From Nostoc sp. NIES-3756 (GTDB lineage: Bacteria; Cyanobacteriota; Cyanobacteriia; Cyanobacteriales; Nostocaceae), in NCBI RefSeq assembly GCF_001548375.1, contig NZ_AP017295.1:5904001-5968000 (forward strand): a DNA stretch of 64,000 nucleotides, written 5' to 3'. This document shows positions 18,066-26,967 of this stretch, in pieces. The position numbers and the translations under genes were made by a program. Position 1 is the stretch's first letter, and every line of letters begins with the position of its first letter. The notes under the pieces were generated by a model. It was not told the origin of the DNA, searched no databases, and saw only the letters and a program-made list of their open reading frames with translations.

Positions 18066-18784
18066 GAAATCTCCTGAAGATAAATACCTAATTTCTGCAA
18101 AAAAACGGCAACTCTTGTCATAAGGAATTTCATTAATTCTTAGCTCTTGCGTAGAACTATGAAACTTGATTTTCCTTTTTTAATGAAACTTGAATCTTGA
18201 AGGCAATGCAGCAGACAAAGCCTTACTGTGCATCTGGCAAATGTCCCACTTGCTGATAGCTGCCAATTGTTTACACACTGCAAATTCTATTTTGATACCC
18301 CAATTTATATCTTTAGTCTTTAGCTTATTTTCGGGATTGCAAAATCTTTACATTACTTTTCTCTTATATATCGCAATCATCAGCTAATTTATGATTTTTC
18401 TAGATTAATGATTTTCTAACAAGTTTCCTACTCTACTTGGGAATAATTTATTGATGTGATTTGAGCTTATTTTTATCAATCTATCTCAACTTAACAGGCG
18501 ATCGCTCATGAGATAGCTCAATTTTTATAACGAACAGCCTAAATTAAGATACACTTGTACATATTTAGAAACAAAAACATCTACTTACCATGTTTCTATT
18601 GACATTAGACCCCAGTGTTTTTACTAGTTGTTGGGATTGCAGAAAAAATGGCACTTTTTGGCTCTACTAAACGTCTAATGTGTATCACACCAGCCAAAAC
18701 TAACTGCACCCTTACTTGAACGCTTTTGTCTGTAAGTCTTGTGATATGTATAACAGAAACATCATTTGGTGGAGGAGCCTAACT
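18066..18784 (+). other. Long intergenic region without a recognisable gene
   Basis: About 720 AT-rich bases between divergent pntAA and the DUF2808 gene. It should hold both promoters. A 65-codon frame at 18190 starts with TTG, has no ribosome site and no family look. I see no RNA gene, tandem array or terminator. Confidence 0.5.
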
Positions 18785-19297
18785 ATGAGACGTTTACTTT
18801 CAGCCTTAGCAGTTACTGGATGTGTAATAGCTGCTGTGCCAACTGTCTCTTTTGCACAGAGTTTACCAGGATTTACACTATTTAGTGGTGTAAAAAGCGA
18901 AAATCAGCTACCATTTCGCCTAGATTTTGGTGGGGAGTCTAATAGCTGGGATAGATATAGATTGAGGATTCCTGCAAACAAAATGAAGTTAGCAGCAGCT
19001 CAATTTGCCATTACTTATCCAGATTACTATAAAGGAACTTTTGATACTAAAGATATTGAGATAGAAGTTAAAGGTAAAAAAGTCCCAGTATCTGAAGTCA
19101 AATGGGACAAAGAAGCTCGAATACTAGAAATTTTCCCTGAGGAGCCAGTCCCAGCAGGTAGTAGAGTAGAATTAGTTCTTTCTAATGTACGTAATCCAGC
19201 ATTTGGCGGCACATATTATTTTAATTGCCAAATTCTTGCACCTGGAGATGTTCCCTTACTACGCTACTTGGGAACCTGGATTGTAAGTATCCGATAA
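18785..19297 (+). CDS. Exported DUF2808 protein
   Basis: 170 residues from an ATG preceded by a strong GGAGGAG ribosome site. Upstream in-frame codons exist but lack one. Residues 1-24 are a signal peptide (LLSALAVTGCVIAAVPTVSFA, cleavage at FAQS). The mature part (FSGVKSENQLPFRLDFGG, then RYRLRIPANKMKLAAAQF and YPDYYKGTFDTKDIEI) is the beta-rich DUF2808 domain of cyanobacterial exported proteins of unknown role. Monocistronic. Confidence 0.88.
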   Translation: MRRLLSALAVTGCVIAAVPTVSFAQSLPGFTLFSGVKSENQLPFRLDFGGESNSWDRYRLRIPANKMKLAAAQFAITYPDYYKGTFDTKDIEIEVKGKKVPVSEVKWDKEARILEIFPEEPVPAGSRVELVLSNVRNPAFGGTYYFNCQILAPGDVPLLRYLGTWIVSIR

Positions 19298-19519
19298 TCC
19301 ATAGTCCATAGTCGAAAACATCAAATTTGAGCTTTTGACTATTGACTATTAATCTCTCAACTTGCACATTTTAAAACCCCTGTATAGTAAGGCTTTGGGA
19401 CATCTCAGAAAAATGTGCTTGTTTCATATTTTGCGGGAGCGTTAACCGCGCTCGTGGGAGGCTCATTTATTGTAAATGTAGCGAATTGCTGTTTGTCACA
19501 AGCAGTTTTTGAGCCTCTA

Positions 19520-20116
19520 CTATGCAGAACGAGAGCGTAAAAATACTGAAGCTAAAGTTACAGCTACTAATGCCAATGTTGAAGAATACTCTGGTACAGA
19601 TTTGGGAGCCGAACCGACAAGAATCTCAAAAGTAGAAACAATAGTAGTATTTCGCACCGTGTAAAACAAATTACCTTCGCTAGATGAAATAGCCCCATAA
19701 ATCGGCACAGGACTGTTAATCCCAACTGTAATATCACTAGTATCTATATTCACAATCCCATTAGCTCTGACTCCTAGAAAATTGTCTAAAGTCTCAACAT
19801 ACGTGTTGCCATCACTTGCTTGTATTGTGTAGATAAAGTCAGTTAAAACAGCAGAGTTAGCCTCAAATGGTGATAACACTTCATCGTCATAGCTATAGCT
19901 ACCGCTAACTTTATCACCCAGCTTAACGCCTCTCAGGTCAGAATCAGGTGGTAAAAGCCCAGCACTACCTGCATAAAGTTCGGTAACATAACCTTCATAG
20001 TTATACGTAAAAATAGCTGCTTGAGCAGCACTTGAGCCGCCTGCAATTACGATTGCAGTTGCTGTACCAGCTACAGCAGTGTGAAAAATGCTTCTGAACT
20101 TAGTTATAAAAGTCAT
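19520..20116 (-). CDS. Exported protein with PEP-CTERM-like sorting tail
   Basis: 198 residues. An N-terminal signal peptide (about 1-34, ending SSAAQAA) precedes a Gly/Ser/Asp-rich beta domain with KLGDKVSGSYSYDDEV, and a C-terminal tripartite tail: VPEYSST, a hydrophobic helix LALVAVTLASVFL, and RSRS. The tail fits PEP-CTERM proteins handled by an exosortase, with VPE in place of the common VPEP. Function otherwise unknown. Convergent with the DUF2808 gene; the 220-base gap holds GAGGCTCA/TGAGCCTC inverted arms. Confidence 0.8.
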   Translation of the reverse strand: MTFITKFRSIFHTAVAGTATAIVIAGGSSAAQAAIFTYNYEGYVTELYAGSAGLLPPDSDLRGVKLGDKVSGSYSYDDEVLSPFEANSAVLTDFIYTIQASDGNTYVETLDNFLGVRANGIVNIDTSDITVGINSPVPIYGAISSSEGNLFYTVRNTTIVSTFEILVGSAPKSVPEYSSTLALVAVTLASVFLRSRSA

Positions 20117-20395
20117 TTATGTAATACAGTAGATAGCTGAAGAAGAAAATTTGTGCTTGATGCAGAGTATTCAGAGCAAAAAATCATCCAAACCCAAACT
20201 GTCACTTGTTGCTCTATCGTCAATTAACTATGCTGTTAATACATACCCATCTATGAATTGAAAGTAACTTGACCAAATTAGATGGTCAATACTTCATAGG
20301 TCATAAGTTATATGATGGATTTTCCAATACTATTATTTGGTGATAAAATTATAGATTGTGACTTTTTATAAGAAATCGCCTAAGAGGACAAGACT

Positions 20396-20530
20396 ATGCA
20401 GAGAACCCTTGGAGGGACTAACCGTAAGAGAAAAAGGACTTCTGGGTTTCGTGCCAGAATGAGGACTCCAGATGGCAGAAACGTCATCAGAGCCAGAAGA
20501 AAGAGAGGTCGTTATCGTTTAAGTGTGTAG
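20396..20530 (+). CDS. rpmH: 50S ribosomal protein L34
   Basis: 44 residues beginning [20 protein letters not shown] and ending [11 protein letters not shown], a textbook L34. It is a small, very basic protein of the large subunit. First gene of the cluster rpmH-rnpA-PH-yidC-R3H-yceD; rnpA starts 25 bases after its stop. A CTAAGAGGACAAG ribosome site lies upstream of the ATG. Confidence 0.97.
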   Translation: MQRTLGGTNRKRKRTSGFRARMRTPDGRNVIRARRKRGRYRLSV

Positions 20531-20555
20531 GGTATTTTAGGCGCAAAGACTAGCT

Positions 20556-20954
20556 GTGGCATTGCCCAAAGCAAACCGATTAAAATCCCGGCAAGATTTT
20601 CAGGCAGTTTTCCGAGAAGGGCTGAGACGACATAGTGCCAATTTCACATTGCGTGCATTAAAACCGTCCTCTGCTGACAGTTCTTCTTTGGATACTGCCA
20701 CCACAACCCAACTGAGTACGCTTATTGGTGTTTCGATTAGCACTAAAGTTAGTAAGAAAGCGGTGGTGCGTAATCGGCTAAAAAGACAAATAACTGCGGC
20801 AATTGGGCAATTATTGCCGAATTTAGCACCAGGATGGAAATTAGTGGTAATTGTTAAGCCAGCAGCCGCAGAAACTAAGTGCGTAAGCCAACAATTTCTG
20901 CAAGAATTAGAGCAGTTGTTGGCACAAACTGAGGTATTCAATGGGCATTCGTGA
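20556..20954 (+). CDS. rnpA: Ribonuclease P protein component
   Basis: 132 residues, GTG start. Contains the N-terminal LKSRQDFQAVFREG and the RNR signature in KAVVRNRLKRQI, the two hallmarks of the RnpA fold. It binds the catalytic RNase P RNA and matures tRNA 5' ends. Its last 14 bases overlap the next gene's start, indicating a tight operon. Confidence 0.95.
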   Translation: MALPKANRLKSRQDFQAVFREGLRRHSANFTLRALKPSSADSSSLDTATTTQLSTLIGVSISTKVSKKAVVRNRLKRQITAAIGQLLPNLAPGWKLVVIVKPAAAETKCVSQQFLQELEQLLAQTEVFNGHS

Positions 20955-21324
20955 AGAAGTTTATTATGAAGGCGGCCCCCACATTGGGGACTTAATTTTG
21001 AATATACTAGTTGGACTAACTGTTGTGGGCATTCCCCTAACAGTTGGGGCAATCGTCCGAGCATTATGGTTACGTTATCGCATCACCGATCGCAGAATAT
21101 CTGTAACAGGTGGTTGGATGGGACGCGATCGCTCAGACATCATTTACTCAGAAATAACTAAGGTTGTTATAGTTCCCCGTGGTATTGGTATCTGGGGAGA
21201 TATGGTAGTTACTTTAAGAAACGGTAGTCGTTTGGAAATGCGAGCTGTACCCAATTTCCGCCAAGTTTATGACTACATTAACGAAAAAGTTGCTGCGAGA
21301 AATCCTCAATATAGCGCCAAGTAG
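20941..21324 (+). CDS. PH-domain membrane-associated protein
   Basis: 127 residues. One hydrophobic segment (about 16-40, IGDLILNILVGLTVVGIPLT) is followed by a bacterial PH domain: YRITDRRISVTGGWMGRDR, then EITKVVIVPRGIGIWGDMVV. This protein always sits between rnpA and yidC in cyanobacterial clusters I know; its job there is unknown, perhaps in membrane or translation-coupled assembly. The start overlaps the end of rnpA. Confidence 0.87.
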   Translation: MGIREEVYYEGGPHIGDLILNILVGLTVVGIPLTVGAIVRALWLRYRITDRRISVTGGWMGRDRSDIIYSEITKVVIVPRGIGIWGDMVVTLRNGSRLEMRAVPNFRQVYDYINEKVAARNPQYSAK

Positions 21325-21534
21325 GGAGATGAGGGGGATGAGGGAGACAAGATAAATACTAATTTATCTATATGTCTTCTACTTTCCTCCACTCCCCCCA
21401 CTTCCCTATCTCCCGCCACTCTCTCATCTCTCCCTAGTGCGGCTATCCGTAGCATAGAATAGTCCCATAGTCATCACGATTTAGATAAATTAGATTCAGT
21501 TCAATTTACAGTAGCTCAGGTTGAAGTCAGAATA

Positions 21535-22677
21535 ATGGATTTTGGTATCGGGTTTCTCTCGAACAACGTAATGTTGCCGATCATAGACTTTTTCTATAGC
21601 GTAGTGCCGAGCTATGGATTGGCGATCGTTGCTTTAACATTGATAATCCGCTTCGCGCTCTATCCCCTGAGTGCTGGTCAAATTCGCAATATGCGGAAAA
21701 TGCGAATTGTGCAACCTCTGATGCAAAAGCGGATGGCAGAAATTAAAGAGCGCTACAAAGACGATCCGCAGAAGCAGCAAGAAGAAATGATGAACGTGCA
21801 GAAGGAGTTTGGCAACCCCTTAGCCGGATGTTTACCATTACTGCTGCAAATGCCAGTTCTGTTGGCGCTGTTTGCCACTTTACGGGGTTCACCTTTTGCT
21901 GGGGTTAACTACTCCGTTAACCTGCAAATCTTCCCCTCCGAACAAATCGAACGCATTCAACCCCAAGCTTTCGCCACTTCTCCGCAAAATATTTACATTG
22001 CCGATGGAGAACATACCAAAGTTACAGCCATCCTCCCTAGTGGTAATAAGTTAGCTGTAGGCGAAAAAACTAAAATTCAATATCAGACTCTAGAAGGTAA
22101 ACCATTCTCAGTCCTCCTAGCAGAACACCCAGACAGTAAACTTTATCCTGAATGGAAAGTTACCAAGGGTGAAGACAGAATTAAAATTGACGCTGAGGGC
22201 AATATAGAAGCCTTACAGCCCGGTGATGTCACCATTCAAGGGACAATCCCTGGTTTAGCCGCAGATAAAGGCTTCTTGTTCATTGATGCCTTGGGTAGAG
22301 TAGGCGCGATTGATCCCGATAACACAGTCCACTGGGATATTGTTGCAATGATTGTCTTCTTTGGTATCAGCCTTTACGTTAGCCAAGTGCTTTCCGGGCA
22401 GAACTCAAGTGGTGGCAATCCTCAACAGGATACGGTCAACAAAATCACTCCTGTCATCTTTTCCGGAATGTTTTTGTTCTTCCCCCTACCAGCTGGTGTA
22501 CTCATGTACATGGTAATTGGTAACGTCTTCCAGACCTTACAAACCTATATCCTCTCCCGTGAACCTTTACCCGAGGAACTACAAAAGATTGTAGAAACTC
22601 AGGACAAACAAGCGGTGGCTGAACAAAAGACATTACCTTTTGAGCCAAAAAGTTCCAAGAAAAAGACTACAGGTTGA
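21535..22677 (+). CDS. yidC: Membrane protein insertase YidC/Oxa1/Alb3
   Basis: 380 residues. The insertase core has [18 protein letters not shown] with the conserved Arg in the hydrophilic groove, a cytoplasmic hairpin ([20 protein letters not shown]) and later spans [18 protein letters not shown] and [16 protein letters not shown]. Between about residues 120 and 260 lies an extra lumenal/periplasmic segment with a Big-like beta region, typical of cyanobacterial YidC. It inserts thylakoid and plasma-membrane proteins with or without Sec. The next gene follows after 3 bases. Confidence 0.95.
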   Translation: MDFGIGFLSNNVMLPIIDFFYSVVPSYGLAIVALTLIIRFALYPLSAGQIRNMRKMRIVQPLMQKRMAEIKERYKDDPQKQQEEMMNVQKEFGNPLAGCLPLLLQMPVLLALFATLRGSPFAGVNYSVNLQIFPSEQIERIQPQAFATSPQNIYIADGEHTKVTAILPSGNKLAVGEKTKIQYQTLEGKPFSVLLAEHPDSKLYPEWKVTKGEDRIKIDAEGNIEALQPGDVTIQGTIPGLAADKGFLFIDALGRVGAIDPDNTVHWDIVAMIVFFGISLYVSQVLSGQNSSGGNPQQDTVNKITPVIFSGMFLFFPLPAGVLMYMVIGNVFQTLQTYILSREPLPEELQKIVETQDKQAVAEQKTLPFEPKSSKKKTTG

Positions 22678-22680
22678 TAG

Positions 22681-23217
22681 ATGAGCAACAGTCCCATGCA
22701 GCGAGGTCAGCAGTGGCTAAAATCACTGCTGCTACTCACTGGGATATCAGTTGAGATTCAAGGTAGTTTAGAAACTCCCCAATCTCACGATGATGATTCC
22801 CACCAAACAGACGGTTATTGGTTGACAATTGATGAAACCAATTTAACCCCAGAGCAAATTCGCACTCTCATAGGTGCTGATGGTTCTGTATTAGATGCTA
22901 TTCAATATTTAGCTAATTCTACTCTTAACATCAACCAACCCCAGGAAGGGCAAGCTTCCTATACTGTGGAGTTGAACGGTTATCGAGTCAAAAGACAAGC
23001 AGAAATTCAGGAAATAGCCCAAACAGTCGCGGAACAAGTACGTTCTACAGGGCAAGAAGTGGAAATTAAATCACTCAGTTCTGCGGAACGGCGTTTAGTG
23101 CATACTTTCTTGGAGGACTTTGGTGATTTAGAAACCTTTAGCCGTGGTAAAGAACCCCATCGCCATTTAGTTGTTCGTCCGGCTGTGGATGATGAAGGGC
23201 TAGAGCTTAGAGAATAG
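22681..23217 (+). CDS. KH/R3H-domain RNA-binding protein (Jag-like)
   Basis: 178 residues. The middle holds a KH-like fold (LIGADGSVLDAIQYLAN in place of GxxG) and the C-terminus an R3H domain (SSAERRLVHTFLEDF, then HRHLVVRP). It is the cyanobacterial counterpart of Jag/KhpB/EloR, without the N-terminal Jag_N domain. Such proteins bind RNA with KhpA; a khpA-like gene is present elsewhere in this window. Starts 3 bases after yidC, so co-translated. Confidence 0.88.
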   Translation: MSNSPMQRGQQWLKSLLLLTGISVEIQGSLETPQSHDDDSHQTDGYWLTIDETNLTPEQIRTLIGADGSVLDAIQYLANSTLNINQPQEGQASYTVELNGYRVKRQAEIQEIAQTVAEQVRSTGQEVEIKSLSSAERRLVHTFLEDFGDLETFSRGKEPHRHLVVRPAVDDEGLELRE

Positions 23218-23341
23218 AAATTTTAACTAATTTCCAGTCCTATTCATATTTATTCTTTCTAGAAGCTAAACTTAAAATGGATTATCAGCAATTGTGCTGA
23301 TGATCTTCATAAATTTTTGTAATGATGTTTTACATATCCTA

Positions 23342-23851
23342 ATGGACGCAATCTTTATTCCGCAGCTAACTAAAGCCCCGGAGCGGACAGAGGAAGTTCA
23401 AGTTAATGAGTTTTTGCCAGGACTAGAAACATTGACACCAGTACGCGGTCGTGTCTGCGTACAGCATCAGGGTAATTACTTGCAAGTTTCGGCTCAGGTA
23501 GAAACAATTATTACTTGTACCTGCAATCGCTGCTTACAGCAGTATAATCACCGCTTGGCGGTGGATACTCAGGAAGTTATCTGGTTAGATGATGCTGTTG
23601 AGCAAGAGCAAGACTTGCCTTTAGAACGGGAAGTGGCTATGGAGGATTTGGTAGAAACCTTATCCCCTAATGGCTATTTTTATCCCAGTGAATGGTTGTA
23701 TGAACAAATGTGTTTAGCTACACCCCAGCGTCAACTGTGTGATATCAATTGTCCAGGTATTTTAGCTAATGACAGTACTGAAAGTTCAGACCAAGCAATT
23801 GATAAGCGTTGGGCTGGGTTAAATGCGTTGAAAAAGCAATTACCTGGATAA
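23342..23851 (+). CDS. YceD-family (DUF177) protein
   Basis: 169 residues from the ATG giving MDAIFIPQLTKAPERTEEV; a longer frame upstream lacks family similarity and a ribosome site. The core has GRVCVQHQGNYLQVSAQVET and a CTCNRCLQQY cysteine pair, with DLPLEREVAMEDLVETL and a second CxxxC-like pair (LCDINCPG) near the end. The family is linked to 23S rRNA and L32 accumulation in plants and bacteria. End of the rpmH-yidC cluster. Confidence 0.87.
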   Translation: MDAIFIPQLTKAPERTEEVQVNEFLPGLETLTPVRGRVCVQHQGNYLQVSAQVETIITCTCNRCLQQYNHRLAVDTQEVIWLDDAVEQEQDLPLEREVAMEDLVETLSPNGYFYPSEWLYEQMCLATPQRQLCDINCPGILANDSTESSDQAIDKRWAGLNALKKQLPG

Positions 23852-23933
23852 CACTCAAGTTGATTTTGCGAGTTTGGACTACGTAAGAGAAGTAAAGCAA
23901 AGAAAGAACGAGGGACTTTTTGGAAAACACGTT

Positions 23934-24479
23934 CTAGTGTCCAGAAGTTAGCCCCTCCTCATCTCTTTCTTCTATGAAAGAAGAAGATGTTTGAATTACA
24001 AATGGTAATTCTGCACCTATCAAACCGCGTTGAATGCGTTCGGATTTTTCACTAAAAACCACAAATAAAGGATATACAGTATCAGCTCCTTCACTTAAAA
24101 TGTGACTGTGACGCAGAGGCATTAACCATTCATAGTATTGGTCTAGTAAGACTTGGGTTTGTCGCCAACGTCCTAATAAATCAGAAAAGTCCTCATCGGG
24201 ACGCTGAATAAATAGGATAATTTCCGCTCCCGTTTTGATTTTCCATTCGGGATCGCACATTAATATTGCCACATCACAGGGTAAGCTAGTTGCTTGTGTG
24301 GTTGCAGCTACGGTATTACGTAGACGAACAATAGGTAGAGGAATAATAATCGTACTTTCATCGGGACGACGCAAACTAGGAATCATTTCTAGATATGGTC
24401 GGTACTGTTTTAACAGTGCGATCGCCGCCTCATGATTACTATACTCTGCCAAAATAGCTTCATAGTCAGATTTCTGCAC
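23934..24479 (-). CDS. Conserved hypothetical protein at the end of the pil operon
   Basis: 181 residues, soluble, no signal peptide. An N-terminal helical part (DYEAILAEYSNHEAAIALLKQ) precedes a mixed region with IIIPLPIVRLRNTVAATTQA and PCDVAILMCDPEWKIKTGAE. No recognised domain. Its start is 5 bases after the pilC stop on the same strand, so it belongs to the pilB-pilT-pilC transcript; a role in type IV pili is inferred from this alone. Confidence 0.75.
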   Translation of the reverse strand: MQKSDYEAILAEYSNHEAAIALLKQYRPYLEMIPSLRRPDESTIIIPLPIVRLRNTVAATTQATSLPCDVAILMCDPEWKIKTGAEIILFIQRPDEDFSDLLGRWRQTQVLLDQYYEWLMPLRHSHILSEGADTVYPLFVVFSEKSERIQRGLIGAELPFVIQTSSSFIEERDEEGLTSGH

Positions 24480-24484
24480 TGATA

Positions 24485-25696
24485 TTATCCCAATTTTTCA
24501 AATACCTTAAATAGTGGTAAATACATTGCTAACAAAATCGTTCCCACCATACCCCCTAAAACCAAAATCATAATTGGTTCTAAAACGCTAGTTAATGCTT
24601 TTACCGCCTGTTCAACCTCATCCTCATAGAAGTCGGCAATTTTCATCAGCATTGCATCCAATTCACCAGTTTCTTCACCGATACTAATCATTTGAATTGC
24701 CATTGGTGGGAAAACTTGCTCTTTTTGTAAGGCGATACTAATCATACCTCCTTGTTGAATTTCGGCTCTTGCTGCATCTATCGCATTAGAAACTACCTGA
24801 TTTCCTGATGTATCTCGGACAATTTCTAAAGATGTAAGAATAGGTACACCAGAACGAGTTAAAGAACCAAAGGTACGACTAAAACGAGCAACTGAAGTTT
24901 TTTGAATTAAATCACCAAAAAGTGGCATTTTCAAGGAAAGACGGTCGATAGTTTCTTTACCAACACGAGTTTTATAGTATTGTGTAAAAGCAAATCTTGC
25001 TGCTGCAAGACCACCAACCAGTACTACTGAAGCTGGGCTTCTTAAAAGAGTACTACAATCCATTAAGAATTGAGTCAGAGCAGGTAATTCTGTACCCAAG
25101 TCTTGGAAAATTTTAGCAAAAATAGGGATAAGAAAAACTGTCATCCCCACAAAAATACTAGTAGCCAAAAAGCCTACGACTACTGGATAAGCCATAGCGG
25201 ATTTGATTTGGTTTTGTAATCGTGCCGTATCCTCTAATAACTTCGCTAAACGATTTAAAACCTCATCTAAAACACCGCCGACTTCTCCGGCCTGGATCAT
25301 ACTGACATATAAACCATCAAAGCAATCAGGATGCTTACGCATGGCATCAGAAAGATTCACACCACTTTGAACATCATTGCTGATATCAAGCAGGGCTTGC
25401 TTCATTTTTTTATTAGTACACTGATCACCCAGTACACCTAACCCTCTAACAATTGCAACTCCCGCATTTACCAGAGTAGCGAGTTGTCGAGAAAACACCG
25501 CTTTCTCTTTTACTGACACTTTGACAAAAGAATTTTGAAATTTTTCAAAATCAAAATTAATCGACTGTTTAAGGTCTTGAATTACTAATCCCTGATCCCT
25601 TAAATTAGTACGAGCTTGTGCTATGGATTCAGCAACAACTCTCTGGCTTCTAGTTTTTCCTTGTGTATCCCGAACACGAGCAATAAATGTTGGCAT
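24485..25696 (-). CDS. pilC: Type IV pilus inner-membrane platform protein PilC
   Basis: 403 residues with two repeated T2SSF domains (about 70-190 and 270-395), each ending in a membrane span (VVVGFLATSIFVGMTVFLIP; ALTSVLEPIMILVLGGMVGT). Conserved SxRQLATLVNAGVAI-type and GEETGELDAML segments are present. PilC is the platform on which PilB and PilT act. N-terminus MPTFIARVRDTQGKT is the family's usual start. Third gene of the pil operon; the short gap to pilT holds an ATTAGTCATTAGTCAA repeat. Confidence 0.95.
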   Translation of the reverse strand: MPTFIARVRDTQGKTRSQRVVAESIAQARTNLRDQGLVIQDLKQSINFDFEKFQNSFVKVSVKEKAVFSRQLATLVNAGVAIVRGLGVLGDQCTNKKMKQALLDISNDVQSGVNLSDAMRKHPDCFDGLYVSMIQAGEVGGVLDEVLNRLAKLLEDTARLQNQIKSAMAYPVVVGFLATSIFVGMTVFLIPIFAKIFQDLGTELPALTQFLMDCSTLLRSPASVVLVGGLAAARFAFTQYYKTRVGKETIDRLSLKMPLFGDLIQKTSVARFSRTFGSLTRSGVPILTSLEIVRDTSGNQVVSNAIDAARAEIQQGGMISIALQKEQVFPPMAIQMISIGEETGELDAMLMKIADFYEDEVEQAVKALTSVLEPIMILVLGGMVGTILLAMYLPLFKVFEKLG

Positions 25697-25765
25697 ATAT
25701 CAATAGTCATTAGTTATTAGTCATTAGTCAATAGTCAAAAGATTTTTGAACTATTGACTATTTTT

Positions 25766-26890
25766 TTAGTGTGCTTTGACTGCTCCAGGTTTAGCTCCTG
25801 CGGCGGGTGGTGGAGCAGAACCACCAATGAGACGTTGAATTTCATCTGGTTTAGAGGTTTTAGACATCGCAGCTTCAAAAGAGATAGTTCCTGCTTTGTA
25901 ATAATCAGCTAAAACCTTCTCTAAAGTTTGCATTCCCAACTTACCGCCAGTTTGAATTGCTGAGTAAATCTGGGAGGTTTTACCTTCACGAATTAGGTTA
26001 GAAATAGCAGGAGTAACAATCATAATTTCCTGCGCCATGATGCGGCCATATTCACCCGGTTTGGGGTTTTTCTTAGGTACTAAAGTTTGGCTAAATACTG
26101 CAACTAAAGAGTTCGATAACTGCACCCGCACTTGGGTTTGTCTTTCATGAGGAAAAACGTCAATAATCCGGTCAACAGTTTGAGAGGCTGAACTGGTGTG
26201 TAGTGTCCCAAAGACTAAGTGTCCGGTTTCTGCTGCGGAAATTGCCAAAGAAATAGTTTCCAAATCACGCATTTCACCCACCAGAATAATATCTGGATCT
26301 TCCCGTAATGCAGCTTTTAAAGCATTGGCAAAACTTTTTGTATCTTCACCTAATTGACGTTGGTGAACTAAGCTTTTAATTGGTTCGTAAACAAATTCAA
26401 TGGGGTCTTCTACGGTAAGAATATGCTCTGCTTTAGTGCGGTTAATTAAATCAATCATTGCCGCTAGAGTGGTCGTTTTACCAGAACCTGTTGGCCCTGT
26501 TACGAGAATCAAACCTCTGGGTTTGTCGCACATTTCCCGTACTACATCAGGCAAACCCAATTTTTCAAAGTTAGGAATTTTAGAACTCAGCGCCCGTAAA
26601 CAAGCAGCATAAGCACCACGCTCTTTATATACATTCACCCGGAAACGAGCCAAACCCTTGACACCATAAGAACAATCTAACTCCCAAGTCTGTTCTAAGG
26701 TTTTGCGTTGGCTGTTATTGAGCATACTAAAAATCAGCCTTTGGCACTGGTCAGCAGTGAGTACCTCTTCACCTATTGGTGTGAGCTTCCCACTAATGCG
26801 GAAATAAGGTGGTAAACCTGCGGATAGGTGTAGATCCGAGCCACCCATTTCAATCATCTGCTCCATCAAATCTTCGATCATCATTTCCAT
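25766..26890 (-). CDS. pilT: Type IV pilus retraction ATPase PilT
   Basis: 374 residues. Walker A GPTGSGKTT is at about 132-140, followed by the Asp box (EDPIEFVYEP), Walker B (DPDIILVGEMRDLET) and His box (LVFGTLHTSSA); the PilT-type C-terminal motif reads NLIREGKTSQIYS. The hexameric ATPase depolymerises pili for twitching motility and DNA uptake. The C-terminal Pro/Ala tail is poorly conserved. Start MEMMIEDLMEQMIEMGGSDLH; a second Met four codons on is possible. Confidence 0.95.
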   Translation of the reverse strand: MEMMIEDLMEQMIEMGGSDLHLSAGLPPYFRISGKLTPIGEEVLTADQCQRLIFSMLNNSQRKTLEQTWELDCSYGVKGLARFRVNVYKERGAYAACLRALSSKIPNFEKLGLPDVVREMCDKPRGLILVTGPTGSGKTTTLAAMIDLINRTKAEHILTVEDPIEFVYEPIKSLVHQRQLGEDTKSFANALKAALREDPDIILVGEMRDLETISLAISAAETGHLVFGTLHTSSASQTVDRIIDVFPHERQTQVRVQLSNSLVAVFSQTLVPKKNPKPGEYGRIMAQEIMIVTPAISNLIREGKTSQIYSAIQTGGKLGMQTLEKVLADYYKAGTISFEAAMSKTSKPDEIQRLIGGSAPPPAAGAKPGAVKAH

Positions 26891-26967
26891 AGGGTCGCTT
26901 CCTCTTGTTAATTATTCAGTCCAAAGTCAACAGTCCATAGTCCAAAGCAACAACCAATGACTAATGA

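Noticed and set aside
18190..18387. 65-codon hydrophobic frame
   Set aside because: TTG start, no ribosome site, no family pattern, AT-rich.
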